Positions 23,685 through 42,399 of a DNA stretch of 43,805 bases are shown in pieces; position 1 is the stretch's first letter, and the number at the start of each line of letters is the position of its first letter. The notes beneath the pieces were generated by a model. That model did no database searches. It worked only from the letters and a program-made list of their open reading frames with translations, and was not told where the DNA came from. A program made the translations under genes and the position numbers. Source of the stretch: Asaia bogorensis. GTDB lineage: Bacteria; Pseudomonadota; Alphaproteobacteria; Acetobacterales; Acetobacteraceae. The stretch spans positions 1 to 43,805 of the forward strand of contig CAMDAM010000003.1 in assembly GCA_945888575.1 (NCBI GenBank), in the 5' to 3' direction.

Positions 23685-24101
23685 TCACGCGTCTCCGATG
23701 CGGGTGATGAACTTCGTCTTGATCGGCAGCTTGGCGGCGCCGAGGGTCAGCGCCTCCTTGGCCAGCTCGGGGGCCACGCCGTCGATCTCGAACATGATGC
23801 GGCCGGGCTTCACGCGGCACACCCAGAACTCCGGCGAACCCTTGCCGGAGCCCATCCGGACTTCGGCCGGCTTCTGAGAGACGGGCACATCGGGGAAGAT
23901 CCGGATCCACACGCGGCCGGCACGGCGCATGGCGCGCGTGATGGCACGACGGGCGGACTCGATCTGCCTGGCGGTGACCCGCTCCGGCTCCATGGCCTTG
24001 AGGCCGAAGGCGCCGAAATTGAGCGAGGTGCCGCCCTTGGCGACGCCGTGAATGCGGCCCTTATGGGCCTTGCGGTACTTGGTCCGCTTCGGGGAAAGCA
24101 T
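23685..24101 (-). CDS. rplP: 50S ribosomal protein L16
   Basis: 138 residues. [19 protein letters not shown] at the N-terminus and the [27 protein letters not shown] block are diagnostic for L16, which organises the A-site region and is the essential late assembly protein. Start fixed by the family; 11 bp behind rpsC. Confidence 0.98.
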   Translation of the reverse strand: MLSPKRTKYRKAHKGRIHGVAKGGTSLNFGAFGLKAMEPERVTARQIESARRAITRAMRRAGRVWIRIFPDVPVSQKPAEVRMGSGKGSPEFWVCRVKPGRIMFEIDGVAPELAKEALTLGAAKLPIKTKFITRIGDA

Positions 24102-24112
24102 GGCTCTGATCC

Positions 24113-24790
24113 TTAGCGCTGCGGCGCCTGCTCGGCGGCGCGACGGTCCTGTGCCAGCGGATCGTGGGCGAGGATCTCGCCCTTGAAGATCCAAACCTTG
24201 ACGCCGCAGGTGCCGTAGGTGGTCTTTGCGGTGGCGGTGCCGAAATCGATATCGGCGCGCAGCGTGTGCAACGGAACGCGGCCTTCGCGATACCACTCCA
24301 CGCGGGCGATTTCCGCGCCACCGAGACGGCCACCGCAGTTGATGCGGATGCCCTGGGCGCCAAGACGCATAGCGGACTGCACGGCGCGCTTCATCGCACG
24401 GCGAAAGGCCACCCGGCGCTCCAGCTGCTGAGAGATGTTCTCAGCCACCAGGGTCGCGTCGATCTCGGGCTTGCGGATCTCGACGATGTTCAGCGAGACC
24501 TCGCCCTTGGCCATCTTGCCGAGATCCTTGCGCAGGTTCTCGATGTCCTGGCCCTTCTTGCCGATCACCACGCCGGGGCGGGCGGCATAGATGGTCACGC
24601 GCGGCTTCTTGGCCGGGCGCTCGATCACCACGCGGGAGACCCCGGCACCGGCCAGCTTCTTGCGCAGGTGGGCGCGCAGCTTCAGGTCGTCGTGCAGCAG
24701 CTTGGAATAGTCGGCGCCGGCGTACCAGCGGCTGTCCCAGGTGCGGTTGATGCCGAGCCGCAGCCCGATCGGATTGACTTTGTGACCCAT
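24113..24790 (-). CDS. rpsC: 30S ribosomal protein S3
   Basis: 225 residues. [23 protein letters not shown] opens it, the KH domain has [15 protein letters not shown], and [31 protein letters not shown] is the C-terminal S3 block. S3 forms part of the mRNA entry helicase with S4 and S5. 3 bp behind rplV. Confidence 0.98.
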   Translation of the reverse strand: MGHKVNPIGLRLGINRTWDSRWYAGADYSKLLHDDLKLRAHLRKKLAGAGVSRVVIERPAKKPRVTIYAARPGVVIGKKGQDIENLRKDLGKMAKGEVSLNIVEIRKPEIDATLVAENISQQLERRVAFRRAMKRAVQSAMRLGAQGIRINCGGRLGGAEIARVEWYREGRVPLHTLRADIDFGTATAKTTYGTCGVKVWIFKGEILAHDPLAQDRRAAEQAPQR

Positions 24791-24793
24791 CGG

Positions 24794-25192
24794 TTATGCC
24801 GCCTCGTTCTGGGTTTCGGCCTGCTGGCGTTCGGCGACCACGATCTTCAGGTGGCTGAACCACTTTTCGATGCGCGAAGCGCGACCGCGGCCGCGAGCGT
24901 GGAAGCGGCGCATGACCACCGACTTGCCCACCTCGGCGCGGGTGACGACCAGGCGGTCGACATCCAGCTGATGGTTGTTCTCGGCGTTCGCGATCGCGCT
25001 TTCCAGCGCCTTCTTCACGGTGCCGGCGATGCGGCGCTTGGAGAAGGTGAGGGTGGCGACGGCCGCGGAGGCCGGCTTGTTGCGGATGAGGCCAGCAACC
25101 AGGTTCAGCTTGCGGGGGCTGATCCGGATGTTGGAGAGGATGGCCTGCGCCTCGGTCTCGGCCAGGGCGCGCGGGGTTTTCGGCTTGCTCAT
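24794..25192 (-). CDS. rplV: 50S ribosomal protein L22
   Basis: 132 residues. [25 protein letters not shown] and the beta-hairpin region near [22 protein letters not shown] are L22; the hairpin lines the peptide tunnel and is where macrolide-resistance changes occur. ATG at 25192 lies one base after the rpsS stop. Confidence 0.97.
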   Translation of the reverse strand: MSKPKTPRALAETEAQAILSNIRISPRKLNLVAGLIRNKPASAAVATLTFSKRRIAGTVKKALESAIANAENNHQLDVDRLVVTRAEVGKSVVMRRFHARGRGRASRIEKWFSHLKIVVAERQQAETQNEAA

Positions 25193-25193
25193 G

Positions 25194-25472
25194 TCAGCCT
25201 CGCTTCGCCTTCTTGTCCGACGCATGGCCGGTAAAGGTGCGGGTAGGCGAGAACTCGCCGAACTTGTGCCCGACCATGTTCTCCGTGACCTGCACCGGCA
25301 GGAACTTGTGGCCGTTGTAAACGCCGAACGTGAGCCCGACGAACTGCGGCAGGATGGTGGAGCGACGCGACCAGATCTTGATCACTTCGCTGCGCCCGGA
25401 CGCCCGCGAGGCATCTGCCTTGTTCAGCAGGTACCCGTCCACGAACGGGCCCTTCCATGTGGAACGTGTCAT
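25194..25472 (-). CDS. rpsS: 30S ribosomal protein S19
   Basis: 92 residues. [16 protein letters not shown], then TWSR-type core [27 protein letters not shown] and the [12 protein letters not shown] end identify S19 in the 30S head, contacting the A-site tRNA and 50S bridges. 4 bp behind rplB. Confidence 0.98.
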   Translation of the reverse strand: MTRSTWKGPFVDGYLLNKADASRASGRSEVIKIWSRRSTILPQFVGLTFGVYNGHKFLPVQVTENMVGHKFGEFSPTRTFTGHASDKKAKRG

Positions 25473-25476
25473 GGCC

Positions 25477-26310
25477 TCAGCCCTTGCCCTTGTTGCGGCT
25501 GCGGATGATCAGCCTGTCCGTGCGCTTGTTGACCCTGGTCTTGTAGCCCTTCGTCGGCTTGCCCCACGGGGTGACCGGATGGCGGCCACCCGAGGTGCGG
25601 CCTTCGCCGCCGCCGTGCGGATGGTCGACCGGGTTCATCACCACGCCTCGGTTGTGCGGCTTGCGGCCGAGCCAGCGCGAACGGCCGGCCTTGCCTAGGC
25701 TCTGGTTGGAGTTGTCCGGGTTGGACACGGCGCCAATGGCGGCCATGCACTCGCCGCGGACCATGCGGAGCTCACCGGACATCAGCTTGATCTGGGCGTA
25801 GCCCGCGTCCTTGCCGACCAGCTGGGCATACTGCCCGGCCGCACGAGCGATCTTGCCACCAGCGCCGGGCTTCATCTCGATGTTGTGCACGATCGTGCCC
25901 ACCGGGATCGCCGACAGCGGCATCGCGTTGCCCGGCTTGATGTCCGCGCGCGCCGAAGCCACCACCTGGTCGCCGGCCTTCAGGCGCTGCGGGGCCAGGA
26001 TGTAGGACAGCTCACCATCGCGATACTTGATCAGCGCGATGAAGGCGGTGCGGTTCGGGTCGTATTCCAGCCGCTGCACGATCGCGATCACATCGCGCTT
26101 GCGGCGCTTGAAATCGACCATGCGGTAGGTCTGCTTGTGACCGCCGCCGCGGAACCGGCTGGTGATGCGGCCGTGGTTGTTGCGACCACCGGTCTGCGAA
26201 AGGCCCTCGGTGAGGCCCTTGATCGGCTTGCCCTTCCACAGCTCGGCCCGGCTGATCAGCACGGTGCCGCGAAGGCTGGGCGTGACGGGATTAAAGTTCT
26301 TCAGTGCCAT
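25477..26310 (-). CDS. rplB: 50S ribosomal protein L2
   Basis: 277 residues, usual length. [38 protein letters not shown] and the highly conserved C-terminal [29 protein letters not shown] loop, with the histidine needed for peptidyl transfer, are all present. 15 bp behind rplW. Confidence 0.98.
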   Translation of the reverse strand: MALKNFNPVTPSLRGTVLISRAELWKGKPIKGLTEGLSQTGGRNNHGRITSRFRGGGHKQTYRMVDFKRRKRDVIAIVQRLEYDPNRTAFIALIKYRDGELSYILAPQRLKAGDQVVASARADIKPGNAMPLSAIPVGTIVHNIEMKPGAGGKIARAAGQYAQLVGKDAGYAQIKLMSGELRMVRGECMAAIGAVSNPDNSNQSLGKAGRSRWLGRKPHNRGVVMNPVDHPHGGGEGRTSGGRHPVTPWGKPTKGYKTRVNKRTDRLIIRSRNKGKG

Positions 26311-26325
26311 CTGCGTCGTCCCCGC

Positions 26326-26658
26326 TTACGCCAGGCCGGTGGAGAGGTCGATCGACTGCCCCTCCGCCAGGGTGACATAGGCCTTCTTCACGTCGGAGCG
26401 CACACCGGGGCGACCCCGGAAGCGCTTGGTCTTGCCCTTGGTGATCAGCGTGTTCACCGCCAGCACCTTGACCCCGAACAGGCCTTCGACCGCCGCCTTG
26501 ATCTCGGGCTTCTTGGCGTCGATCGCCACCCGGAAGACGAACTGGCCCCGCTCACTCACGATCGTCGCCTTCTCGGTGACGATCGGGTTGCGGATGATGG
26601 TGTACATCGCCTCGCGCGACAGCTGCTTCTGGCGCTTGGCGGGCTTTGCGTCGCTCAT
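26326..26658 (-). CDS. rplW: 50S ribosomal protein L23
   Basis: 110 residues. After a lysine/arginine-rich start of about 15 residues comes [28 protein letters not shown], then the [24 protein letters not shown] loop of L23. L23 is the docking point for trigger factor and SRP at the tunnel exit. Its ATG directly abuts the rplD stop with no bases between. Confidence 0.97.
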   Translation of the reverse strand: MSDAKPAKRQKQLSREAMYTIIRNPIVTEKATIVSERGQFVFRVAIDAKKPEIKAAVEGLFGVKVLAVNTLITKGKTKRFRGRPGVRSDVKKAYVTLAEGQSIDLSTGLA

Positions 26659-27294
26659 TTACTGGCCTCCCTCAGCCGCACCGAGGCGGGCCTTGAGCCC
26701 CTCGACGCCGGCGGTGGTGATCGCCAGCACGTCATGGGCGAGGATGTCATACACGTTGGCGCCCACCGTCGGCAGCACGTCCACGCCGATGATGTTGCGG
26801 CTGGCGAGCAGGAAGGAGGAGTCCACGGTGTGGTCCACGACCAGCACGGACTTCCAGCCCAGCGCGATCAGCTTCGCCTTCAGCTCCTTGGTCTTGCCGG
26901 AGCCGCCCGAAGCCGCATCCAGCACCACCAGCTTGCCGTCGCGCTGCTTCTGCGACAGGGCAGAGATCAGGCCGAGGCGACGTACCTTCTTCGGCAGGTC
27001 GTAGGCATGGCTGCGAACCACCGGACCGTGAACGGCGCCACCAGTGCGGAACTGCGGCGCGCGCAGGCTGCCCTGACGGGCGTTGCCGGTGCCCTTCTGG
27101 CGATACGGCTTCTTCGTGGTGCCGCTCACCTCGCCCATGCCCTTCACCTTGTGGGTGCCGGCACGGCGCTTGGCCTGCTGCCAGTGGACCACGCGGGCCA
27201 TGATGTCGGGGCGCGGCGCGGCGCCGAACAGGTCATCCGGCAGCTCGGTGGAGCCGGCGGTGGTGTTGTCGAGGGTCTTGATGTCGATCTGCAT
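26659..27294 (-). CDS. rplD: 50S ribosomal protein L4
   Basis: 211 residues. The extended loop [30 protein letters not shown] lines the tunnel and is unmistakable. In E. coli L4 also represses the S10 operon by attenuation in its leader; whether that applies here is unknown. 12 bp behind rplC. Confidence 0.98.
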   Translation of the reverse strand: MQIDIKTLDNTTAGSTELPDDLFGAAPRPDIMARVVHWQQAKRRAGTHKVKGMGEVSGTTKKPYRQKGTGNARQGSLRAPQFRTGGAVHGPVVRSHAYDLPKKVRRLGLISALSQKQRDGKLVVLDAASGGSGKTKELKAKLIALGWKSVLVVDHTVDSSFLLASRNIIGVDVLPTVGANVYDILAHDVLAITTAGVEGLKARLGAAEGGQ

Positions 27295-27306
27295 GGTCCT
27301 GCCCCC

Positions 27307-27990
27307 TTAGCTCGCCGTCTCGACGAGGCCGGCCGGGAACGGCGCCTCCGCCGGACGGGCGCGCTTCACGGCATCGCGCACAAGCACGTAGCCGCCCTTG
27401 GCGCCCGGGACGGCGCCCTTGATCATCAGAAGGCCCTTGGCGGCATCCACAGCGGCAACCACCAGGTTCTGGGTGGTGATCCGCTCCTGGCCGAGATGAC
27501 CGGCCATCTTCTTGTTCTTGAAGGTCTTGCCGGGATCCTGGCGGTTACCCGTGGAACCGTGCGAGCGGTGGCTGATCGAAACGCCGTGGCTGGCTTCAAG
27601 ACCCGAGAAGTTCCAGCGCTTCATCGCGCCAGCGAACCCCTTGCCCTTGGTGGTGCCGGAGATGTCGACGATCTGGCCAGCGACGAAATGCGCGGCGGAA
27701 AGGGTCGCACCAGGTTCCAGCATGGCGTCGGCGTCGACGCGGAACTCGACCAGCTTCGCCTTGGGCTCCACCTTCGCCTTGGCGTAGTGGCCCTTGTTCG
27801 GCTGGGAGACGTTCTTCACCTTGGCCTTGCCATACCCGATCTGGACGGCGGTATAGCCATCCTTCTCTTCGGTACGGGCGGCCACGACCTGCACGTTGTC
27901 CACGTGCAGCACGGTGACCGGCACATGCGTGCCGTCTTCCTTGAAGATCCGGGTCATGCCCAGCTTCTTCGCAAGCAGTCCTGTTCGCAT
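27307..27990 (-). CDS. rplC: 50S ribosomal protein L3
   Basis: 227 residues. [28 protein letters not shown] and the [28 protein letters not shown] loop, which reaches the peptidyl-transferase centre, identify L3. The Gln in the GNRQDPG motif is the residue methylated by PrmB in E. coli. It lies 83 bp behind rpsJ; the gap contains two hairpins. Confidence 0.98.
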   Translation of the reverse strand: MRTGLLAKKLGMTRIFKEDGTHVPVTVLHVDNVQVVAARTEEKDGYTAVQIGYGKAKVKNVSQPNKGHYAKAKVEPKAKLVEFRVDADAMLEPGATLSAAHFVAGQIVDISGTTKGKGFAGAMKRWNFSGLEASHGVSISHRSHGSTGNRQDPGKTFKNKKMAGHLGQERITTQNLVVAAVDAAKGLLMIKGAVPGAKGGYVLVRDAVKRARPAEAPFPAGLVETAS

Positions 27991-28042
27991 TTTCTTCCGT
28001 TCCCCAGAGGAACCCGACGGGCGGGTTCATAGGCCAAAACGA

Positions 28043-28063
28043 CGCCCGGGACAGTCCCGGGCG
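28043..28063. other. Intercistronic hairpin rpsJ-rplC
   Basis: CGCCCGGGAC / GTCCCGGGCG around a single base, in practice an 8-bp or longer stem, lies between rpsJ and rplC. A second small palindrome, GAACCCG...CGGGTTC (28010-28028), follows nearer to rplC. No U-tract. Confidence 0.6.
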
Positions 28064-28073
28064 GGAGGGTAGG

Positions 28074-28382
28074 CTAGAGCTTGATTTCCACGTCGACACC
28101 GGCGGCCAGGTCGAGCTTCATCAGCGCGTCCACGGTCTGCGGGGTGGGGTCGACGATATCCAGCAGGCGGCGATGGGTGCGGATCTCGAACTGCTCGCGG
28201 CTCTTCTTGTCCACGTGTGGCGAGCGGTTCACGGTGAAGCGCTCAATGTGCGTGGGCAGGGGAATGGGGCCGCGGATCTGCGCACCCGTGCGCTTGGCCG
28301 TGTTCACGATCTCCTTCGTGCTGTTGTCCAGCACGCGGTGATCATACGCCTTGAGGCGGATGCGGATGTTCTGGTTGTCCAT
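28074..28382 (-). CDS. rpsJ: 30S ribosomal protein S10
   Basis: 102 residues. [26 protein letters not shown] and the conserved loop [36 protein letters not shown] are S10, which also binds NusB/NusE in antitermination. ATG 28382 is preferred; a GTG sits immediately ahead of it at 28385. It heads the S10 run after a 138-bp gap behind tuf. Confidence 0.97.
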   Translation of the reverse strand: MDNQNIRIRLKAYDHRVLDNSTKEIVNTAKRTGAQIRGPIPLPTHIERFTVNRSPHVDKKSREQFEIRTHRRLLDIVDPTPQTVDALMKLDLAAGVDVEIKL

Positions 28383-28477
28383 CACTCGGTTCCGATCAGC
28401 GGGCAGTCGTCAATCGCTGAAGTCATAGTCGCTAAAGGCAAAAATCTCGGTAGGCAAAGGCACTTCCGAAACGTCAC

Positions 28478-28506
28478 ACCGCCGGGGCCAGGATGGCCCC
28501 GGCGGT
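28478..28506 (-). terminator. Strong hairpin behind tuf (terminator- or attenuator-like)
   Basis: Perfect 12-bp stem ACCGCCGGGGCC / GGCCCCGGCGGT, closed by an extra A-T pair and a 3-nt loop, 14 bp after the tuf stop. Read leftward it is followed by GTGACGTTTCGG, a poor U-tract, so termination may be partial and allow read-through into rpsJ. Confidence 0.6.
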
Positions 28507-28520
28507 GCTGATCAGCTGGC

Positions 28521-29708
<1,188 letters not shown>

Positions 29709-29774
29709 CGTGGTATTCTCCGTGCCCGACGTCTGTTCCGGGGTGGGGGGATCTGTCTAGCCGTGCCTCGTGCT

Positions 29775-29795
29775 GCCCGCCGGCTGGCGGCGGGC
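29775..29795. other. Intercistronic hairpin rpsG-tuf
   Basis: Perfect 8-bp stem GCCCGCCG / CGGCGGGC with a 5-nt loop just behind the rpsG stop, in the gap where fusA would be expected. No U-tract follows. Confidence 0.55.
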
Positions 29796-29800
29796 GGCCC

Positions 29801-30277
29801 TTACCACCGGTAGTGGCTGAAGGCCTTGTTTGCCTCTGCCATACGGTGCGTGTCTTCGCGCTTCTTTACCGCCGAGCCGCGGTTGTTCACCGCATCGAGC
29901 AGCTCATTCGAAAGCCGCTCTTCCATCGTGTGCTCGCCACGCTTCCGCGCGGCGTCGATGATCCAGCGGATGGCCAGAGCCTGCCGGCGCTCGGTGCGCA
30001 CCTCGACAGGAACCTGGTAGGTGGCGCCACCAACGCGGCGCGAGCGCACCTCGACGGCCGGCTTCACGTTGTCCAGCGCCTCGTGGAACATCCGCACCGG
30101 ATCGGCGGCATTGCCACCACGGCGCTTCATCACGTCGAGTGCGCCATACACGATGGTCTCGGCAGAGGACTTCTTGCCGTCGTACATCAGCGCATTCATG
30201 AAGCGCGTGATGACAACGTCACCAAACTTGGGGTCGGGAAGGATTTCGCGCTTCACTGCGCGGCGACGGCGGCTCAT
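29801..30277 (-). CDS. rpsG: 30S ribosomal protein S7
   Basis: 158 residues, close to the common 156. [31 protein letters not shown] and [28 protein letters not shown] are S7, the assembly initiator of the 30S head, contacting E-site tRNA. It ends [11 protein letters not shown], the usual terminus. 11 bp behind rpsL. Confidence 0.98.
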   Translation of the reverse strand: MSRRRRAVKREILPDPKFGDVVITRFMNALMYDGKKSSAETIVYGALDVMKRRGGNAADPVRMFHEALDNVKPAVEVRSRRVGGATYQVPVEVRTERRQALAIRWIIDAARKRGEHTMEERLSNELLDAVNNRGSAVKKREDTHRMAEANKAFSHYRW

Positions 30278-30288
30278 CGTTCCTCTCC

Positions 30289-30660
30289 TTACTTCGGACG
30301 CTTCGCGCCGTAGAGCGAACGGCGTTGACGACGCTTGGCGATGCCCTGGGTATCCAGCACGCCGCGCAGGATGTGATAGCGCACGCCGGGAAGGTCCTTC
30401 ACGCGCCCGCCGCGGATCAGCACCACGCTGTGCTCCTGCAGGTTGTGGCCTTCGCCGGGGATGTAGCTCACCACCTCGAAGCCGTTGGTCAGCCGAACCT
30501 TGGCGACCTTACGAAGCGCCGAGTTCGGCTTCTTCGGGGTGGTGGTGTACACGCGGGTGCAAACGCCGCGCTTCTGCGGGCAACCCTGCAGCGCGGGAAC
30601 CTTGTTGCGTGCCCGGGCGGGAACCCGGCCCGAAGCGATCAACTGGTTGATGGTCGGCAT
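30289..30660 (-). CDS. rpsL: 30S ribosomal protein S12
   Basis: 123 residues. [49 protein letters not shown] is the classic S12 start (quoted here in outline), and [18 protein letters not shown] follows. Lysines in TTPKKPNS and GGRVKDLPG, the streptomycin-resistance positions, are wild type. First gene of the str-S10-spc run, after the rpoC terminator and a candidate promoter at 30891-30919. Confidence 0.98.
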   Translation of the reverse strand: MPTINQLIASGRVPARARNKVPALQGCPQKRGVCTRVYTTTPKKPNSALRKVAKVRLTNGFEVVSYIPGEGHNLQEHSVVLIRGGRVKDLPGVRYHILRGVLDTQGIAKRRQRRSLYGAKRPK

Positions 30661-31030
30661 AGACCCTCTTTCCGATCCTGTCAGCGATGGCCCGGAAAAC
30701 CCGCACCATCGTCAAGCCAAACGCACATCACGCCACACGCAAACCCCGCGGCGGATGGCTGTGCCACCCTGCGGGGGTCGACCTGCGTGCGGCCTGAGTC
30801 ACCCGGTGGCCTGGGGGACGGCGCCGCACACAACCGGTGCCTGCAAACGCGAGCCGACCGATCCTTGGGAGGGGCCGGCTGAGGGCGCGATACCTACGGG
30901 CTGAGGCAGGACGAGTCAAGCACGAGACGACGGGAACCGCTGTGAATCAGGCGTTGCGCCATGCGTCCGCTGCGGGGCGGGCGTGCAAGGGCCCAGCGGT
31001 TCCCCGCCATTCCACCTGCGCTGCATAAAG
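30661..31030 (-). other. Intergenic region between rpoC and rpsL (leader of the rpsL operon)
   Basis: Roughly 430 bp without a gene separate rpoC from rpsL. It holds the rpoC terminator at the right, a candidate promoter at 30891-30919 and a leader of about 225 nt before rpsL. No open frame with normal codon use and no tRNA is seen. Confidence 0.6.
30891..30919 (-). promoter_or_regulatory. Candidate promoter of the rpsL operon
   Basis: On the minus strand TTGACT (30914-30919), 17 nt, then TAGGTA (30891-30896). The -35 is good; the -10 is weak. It is the best pair in the gap. Confidence 0.45.
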
Positions 31031-31062
31031 AAAGGGTGGGGAGGTTGCCCTCCCCACCCTTT
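31031..31062 (-). terminator. Rho-independent terminator of the rpoBC operon
   Basis: Perfect 13-bp stem AAAGGGTGGGGAG / CTCCCCACCCTTT with a 6-nt loop, 26 bp after the rpoC stop. Read leftward it continues CTTTATGCAG, giving with the stem end a TTTCTTTAT U-tract. Confidence 0.88.
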
Positions 31063-31088
31063 CCAGCACGTGAATGCACGGAGTCGCG

Positions 31089-35285
<4,197 letters not shown>

Positions 35286-35305
35286 TCAGGCGGCGGAACC
35301 GACCG

Positions 35306-39481
<4,176 letters not shown>

Positions 39482-39650
39482 GCCCGTGTCCTGAACAATG
39501 GGTCATTCGGTAGTCCCGGTCCTGGCCCGAAGCATGGGCCCAACCGTTCGCAGGTCGCCAGAAACGCCGACACGAGCGGAGACCGCCCCCCTGCGGGGGT
39601 AGCCTCCGCCCGATCAGCGCAGTTGCGCGGCTGTCACGCCGCGCAGCTTA
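39482..39650 (-). promoter_or_regulatory. rplL-rpoB intercistronic region with attenuator-like hairpin
   Basis: A perfect 7-bp stem GCGCGGC / GCCGCGC with a 6-nt loop (39625-39644) lies right behind rplL, and further CCCCC/GGGGG pairing follows at about 39584-39600. In E. coli a partial terminator and an RNase III site lie in the same place and set the ratio of L7/L12 to RNA polymerase; a similar role here is inference. No U-tract after the stem. Confidence 0.5.
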
Positions 39651-40028
39651 TCACTTAATCTCAACCTTAGCGCCGTTATCTTCCAGCACCTTCTTGATCT
39701 TGCCGGCTTCTTCCTTGTTCACGCCTTCCTTCACCGTCTTGGGAGCGCCCTCGACCAGGTCCTTGGCTTCCTTCAGGCCCAGGCCGGTGATCGTGCGGAT
39801 CTCCTTAATTACGTTGATCTTCTTGTCGCCGGCTTCGGCGAGGATCACGGTGAATTCCGTCTGCTCCTCAACCGGGGCGGCGGCAGCAGCGGCGGCCACC
39901 GGCGCGGCGGCAGCCACCGGCGCGGCGGCGGAAACGCCCCACTTCTCTTCCAGCATCTTCGACAGCTCGGCGGCTTCCAGCACGGTCAGGCTGGACAGCT
40001 GCTCCACCAGGTTTGCGAGATCGGCCAT
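39651..40028 (-). CDS. rplL: 50S ribosomal protein L7/L12
   Basis: 125 residues. N-terminal dimerisation part ([29 protein letters not shown]), an alanine/proline hinge ([16 protein letters not shown]), and the C-terminal globular domain with [27 protein letters not shown]-type sequence that recruits GTPase factors. 97 bp behind rplJ. Confidence 0.98.
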   Translation of the reverse strand: MADLANLVEQLSSLTVLEAAELSKMLEEKWGVSAAAPVAAAAPVAAAAAAAPVEEQTEFTVILAEAGDKKINVIKEIRTITGLGLKEAKDLVEGAPKTVKEGVNKEEAGKIKKVLEDNGAKVEIK

Positions 40029-40125
40029 CAGAATATTCCTTTAACTTAGTCACTGGTCGGTTCCAAGCAAGCCCGCCTGTCCCATCGGGGGGCGCGCCTG
40101 CCACTCAGTCAGCGATGTGCAGCCC

Positions 40126-40659
40126 TTAGGCCGCCTCGTCCGTTGCCGCTTCGTCCTTGGTGGCATACGCCGCCAAAACCCGGGCGACCTGCCCGCCCGG
40201 CGCCTGCAGCACAGCCGCGATCTTGGTCGCCGGGGCATTGAGCAGCCCCAGGATCGAAGAGCGAAGTGCATCCAGCGACGGAAGCTCGGACAGCGCCTTC
40301 ACACCCGATGCATCCAGCATCTGGGTGCCAAGGGCACCACCGAGCACCACGAACTTGTCGTTGGTCTTGGCGAACTCGATAGCCGCCTTGGCCACCGCCA
40401 CGGGGTCCCGGCACCACGCAAGCGCGGTCGGGCCCTTCAGCAGGGGGGCGATGCCATCGAAGCGGGTCCCATCCAGGGCGAGGGTGGCCAGCCGGTTTTT
40501 CGCAACCTTGTAGGTTGCGCCCGCCGCGCGCATCTGCCGCCGCAGCTTCGTCACATCAGCCACGGTCATCCCCTTGTTCAGGGTGACCACAACCATGGAC
40601 GTCTCGGCGAACACCGCCGCCATCTCGGCGACGAACGCGTGCTTCTCCGTACGGTCCAA
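40126..40659 (-). CDS. rplJ: 50S ribosomal protein L10
   Basis: 177 residues. MDRTEKHAFVAEMAAVFAETSMVVVTLNKGMTVADV in outline, RRQMRAAGATYKVAKNRLA and the C-terminal L7/L12-binding helix identify L10, base of the ribosomal stalk. The start is TTG at 40657-40659, with GGAG 7 nt upstream; the family begins at exactly this residue and no ATG fits. The rare start, after a structured leader, suggests tuned expression. Confidence 0.96.
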   Translation of the reverse strand: MDRTEKHAFVAEMAAVFAETSMVVVTLNKGMTVADVTKLRRQMRAAGATYKVAKNRLATLALDGTRFDGIAPLLKGPTALAWCRDPVAVAKAAIEFAKTNDKFVVLGGALGTQMLDASGVKALSELPSLDALRSSILGLLNAPATKIAAVLQAPGGQVARVLAAYATKDEAATDEAA

Positions 40660-41009
40660 ATCCCGTCTCCGTCGGTGGCCAGAAGCGTATGGACCGCTCC
40701 CAGCCGGGTTGCCCTAAGGCCAGCACGCACGCCTGGCACCCGAAGGTACCATCCAGGCGCCCGGACCAGCCCGGTTCGCCTGTCCCCGACGGCACGGAAT
40801 GCCGTCAGTCGAGTCGGAACCGCCAAAAGACACGGGACCTCAGCCCCTTGATTCCCTTGGCATCCCCGTCTCCCACGCGCGCACCCGAAGGTGCCTTAAT
40901 GCCCCGCCGGCAAAAGCCTTGGGGCAACGTGCGGTCTCGGACAGGATCGGGGGCTCCCGCCCCCTGCCCACACCCGGCCCGAAAGCCGGGGTGTATCTCG
41001 TTGAAGCCG
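40660..41009 (-). promoter_or_regulatory. Candidate L10 leader (autoregulatory region upstream of rplJ)
   Basis: 350 bp between rplA and rplJ without a gene but with successive hairpins on the transcribed strand. These include ACACCC...GGGTGT right behind rplA, GGGGGC-GGGA-GCCCCC, GCACC-TTCG-GGTGC, GACGGCA-TTCCG-TGCCGTC, and near rplJ a longer one at 40730-40759: CGCCT, 4-nt bulge, GGTACC, TTCG loop, GGTGCC, AGGCG. In bacteria the L10-L12 complex commonly represses rplJL by binding a leader in this position. The bulged stem is the best candidate, but the kink-turn itself was not confirmed. Confidence 0.5.
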
Positions 41010-41699
41010 TTAGGCGAGCGTGCCCACGTCCACGCGAACGCCCGGGCCCATGGTGGAGCTGACCGCGACCTTCTGCACGTAGGTGCCCTTGGCGCCGGTC
41101 GGCTTGGCCTTCACGATCGCATCGGCGAACGCCTTGGCGTTCTCCAGCAGCTTCTCGGCCGGGAAGGACGCCTTGCCGATACCAGCATGCACGATCCCGG
41201 CCTTCTCGGCGCGGAACTCAACCTGGCCGGCCTTGGCGGCGGTGATCGCGCCCTTCACGTCCATGGTCACGGTGCCCAGGCGGGGGTTCGGCATCAGGCC
41301 GCGCGGGCCCAGGATCTTACCCAGGCGGCCGACGAGGCCCATCATGTCCGGGGTCGCGATGCAGCGGTCGAACTGGATGTCGCCGGCCTGGATCTTCTCG
41401 GCCAGATCGTCCGAACCCACCACGTCGGCCCCGGCGGCCAGCGCCTCCTCGGCCTTGGCGCCGCGGGCGAACACGCCCACGCGCAGGGTCTTGCCGGTGC
41501 CGTTCGGCAGGCCAACGAGCCCGCGCACCATCTGGTCGGCATGCCGCGGGTCGATGCCCAGGTTCATGCTGATCTCGATGGTCTCGTCGAACTTCGCCTT
41601 GGCATTGGCCTGCACCGTGGCGATCGCCTCGGCCAGGGAATACAGCTTCGCGGTGTCAATGGCCTGGTAGGCAGCGGCCAGACGCTTCTTGTGTGCCAT
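41010..41699 (-). CDS. rplA: 50S ribosomal protein L1
   Basis: 229 residues. [22 protein letters not shown] opens it and [19 protein letters not shown] is the RNA-binding block. L1 forms the mobile stalk at the E site and in many bacteria represses its own operon. Start fixed by the family; 4 bp behind rplK. Confidence 0.98.
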   Translation of the reverse strand: MAHKKRLAAAYQAIDTAKLYSLAEAIATVQANAKAKFDETIEISMNLGIDPRHADQMVRGLVGLPNGTGKTLRVGVFARGAKAEEALAAGADVVGSDDLAEKIQAGDIQFDRCIATPDMMGLVGRLGKILGPRGLMPNPRLGTVTMDVKGAITAAKAGQVEFRAEKAGIVHAGIGKASFPAEKLLENAKAFADAIVKAKPTGAKGTYVQKVAVSSTMGPGVRVDVGTLA

Positions 41700-41703
41700 G
41701 ATC

Positions 41704-42138
41704 TCAGCCCTCCACCACGGTGAGGCCCATAGAGCGGGCGCTGCCGACGAGCATGCGCACCGCGCCGTCGACGTCGTTGGCATTCATGTCGACCATCTTC
41801 TGCGCCGCGATCTCGCGCAGCTGCTCCATGGTCACGCGGCCGCTCGCCGCACCCTTGCCCGGGGTGGTGGTCCCCTTCTGGATGCCGGCGGCCTTCTTCA
41901 GGAAGTAGGTGTTCGGCGGCGTCTTGGTGATGAAGCTGAACGTGCGGTCGCCGAAGGCGGTGATCACCACCGGCACCGGCATCCCGGGCTCCATCTGCGC
42001 CGTCACGGCGTTGAATTCCTTCACGAACGCCATGATGTTCAGGCCGCGCTGGCCCAGCGCCGGGCCGACAGGCGGAGAAGGATTGGCCTTGCCGGCCGGA
42101 ATCTGCAACTTGATGTAGCCGACGATTTTCTTCGCCAT
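41704..42138 (-). CDS. rplK: 50S ribosomal protein L11
   Basis: 144 residues. [35 protein letters not shown] and the C-terminal [11 protein letters not shown] are L11, the thiostrepton-binding protein of the GTPase centre and partner of RelA signalling. First gene of the cluster. secE and nusG, normally directly upstream, are absent. Confidence 0.98.
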   Translation of the reverse strand: MAKKIVGYIKLQIPAGKANPSPPVGPALGQRGLNIMAFVKEFNAVTAQMEPGMPVPVVITAFGDRTFSFITKTPPNTYFLKKAAGIQKGTTTPGKGAASGRVTMEQLREIAAQKMVDMNANDVDGAVRMLVGSARSMGLTVVEG

Positions 42139-42399
42139 GATCCCTTGGCTCCTGTCTTCCAAACCCGCGGCCACATGGCCACAGGCGGGAAGGGGTTGGG
42201 GGACCGCGGTTCAACCGACACCCAGGGCGCGCAAGCGCACCCGGACATCTCCCGCGTTCCGGTGGAGGGCGGCATCTACGCCCCACCCGCCCCCGAGTCC
42301 AGCGCTTTCTCGCGCCCGGCCCGCGGGCCCGCCGGACTCCGGCGCATTGCAGATCCGCGCGCCCATGCCACACTGCCAGCCCCGGCGCCGGAGACAGGC
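42139..42399. other. Divergent intergenic region upstream of rplK
   Basis: 261 bp between the leftward rplK and the rightward membrane protein gene. It holds the candidate rplK promoter (42273-42301) and, ahead of the rightward ATG, a GGAGA ribosome site. No tRNA or small gene is seen. Confidence 0.6.
42273..42301 (-). promoter_or_regulatory. Candidate promoter of the rplKAJL-rpoBC cluster
   Basis: On the minus strand TGGACT (42296-42301), 17 nt, TAGATG (42273-42278). Four and three matches to consensus, correct spacing, leader of about 130 nt. The best candidate in this gap but not a strong one. Confidence 0.4.

Noticed and set aside
25885-28032. 715-codon plus-strand open frame
   Set aside because: Antisense to rplB, rplW, rplD and rplC, all of which are certain.
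30661-31088. tRNA or small RNA gene between rpoC and rpsL
   Set aside because: No cloverleaf or conserved T-arm found by eye; only the terminator and promoter signals.
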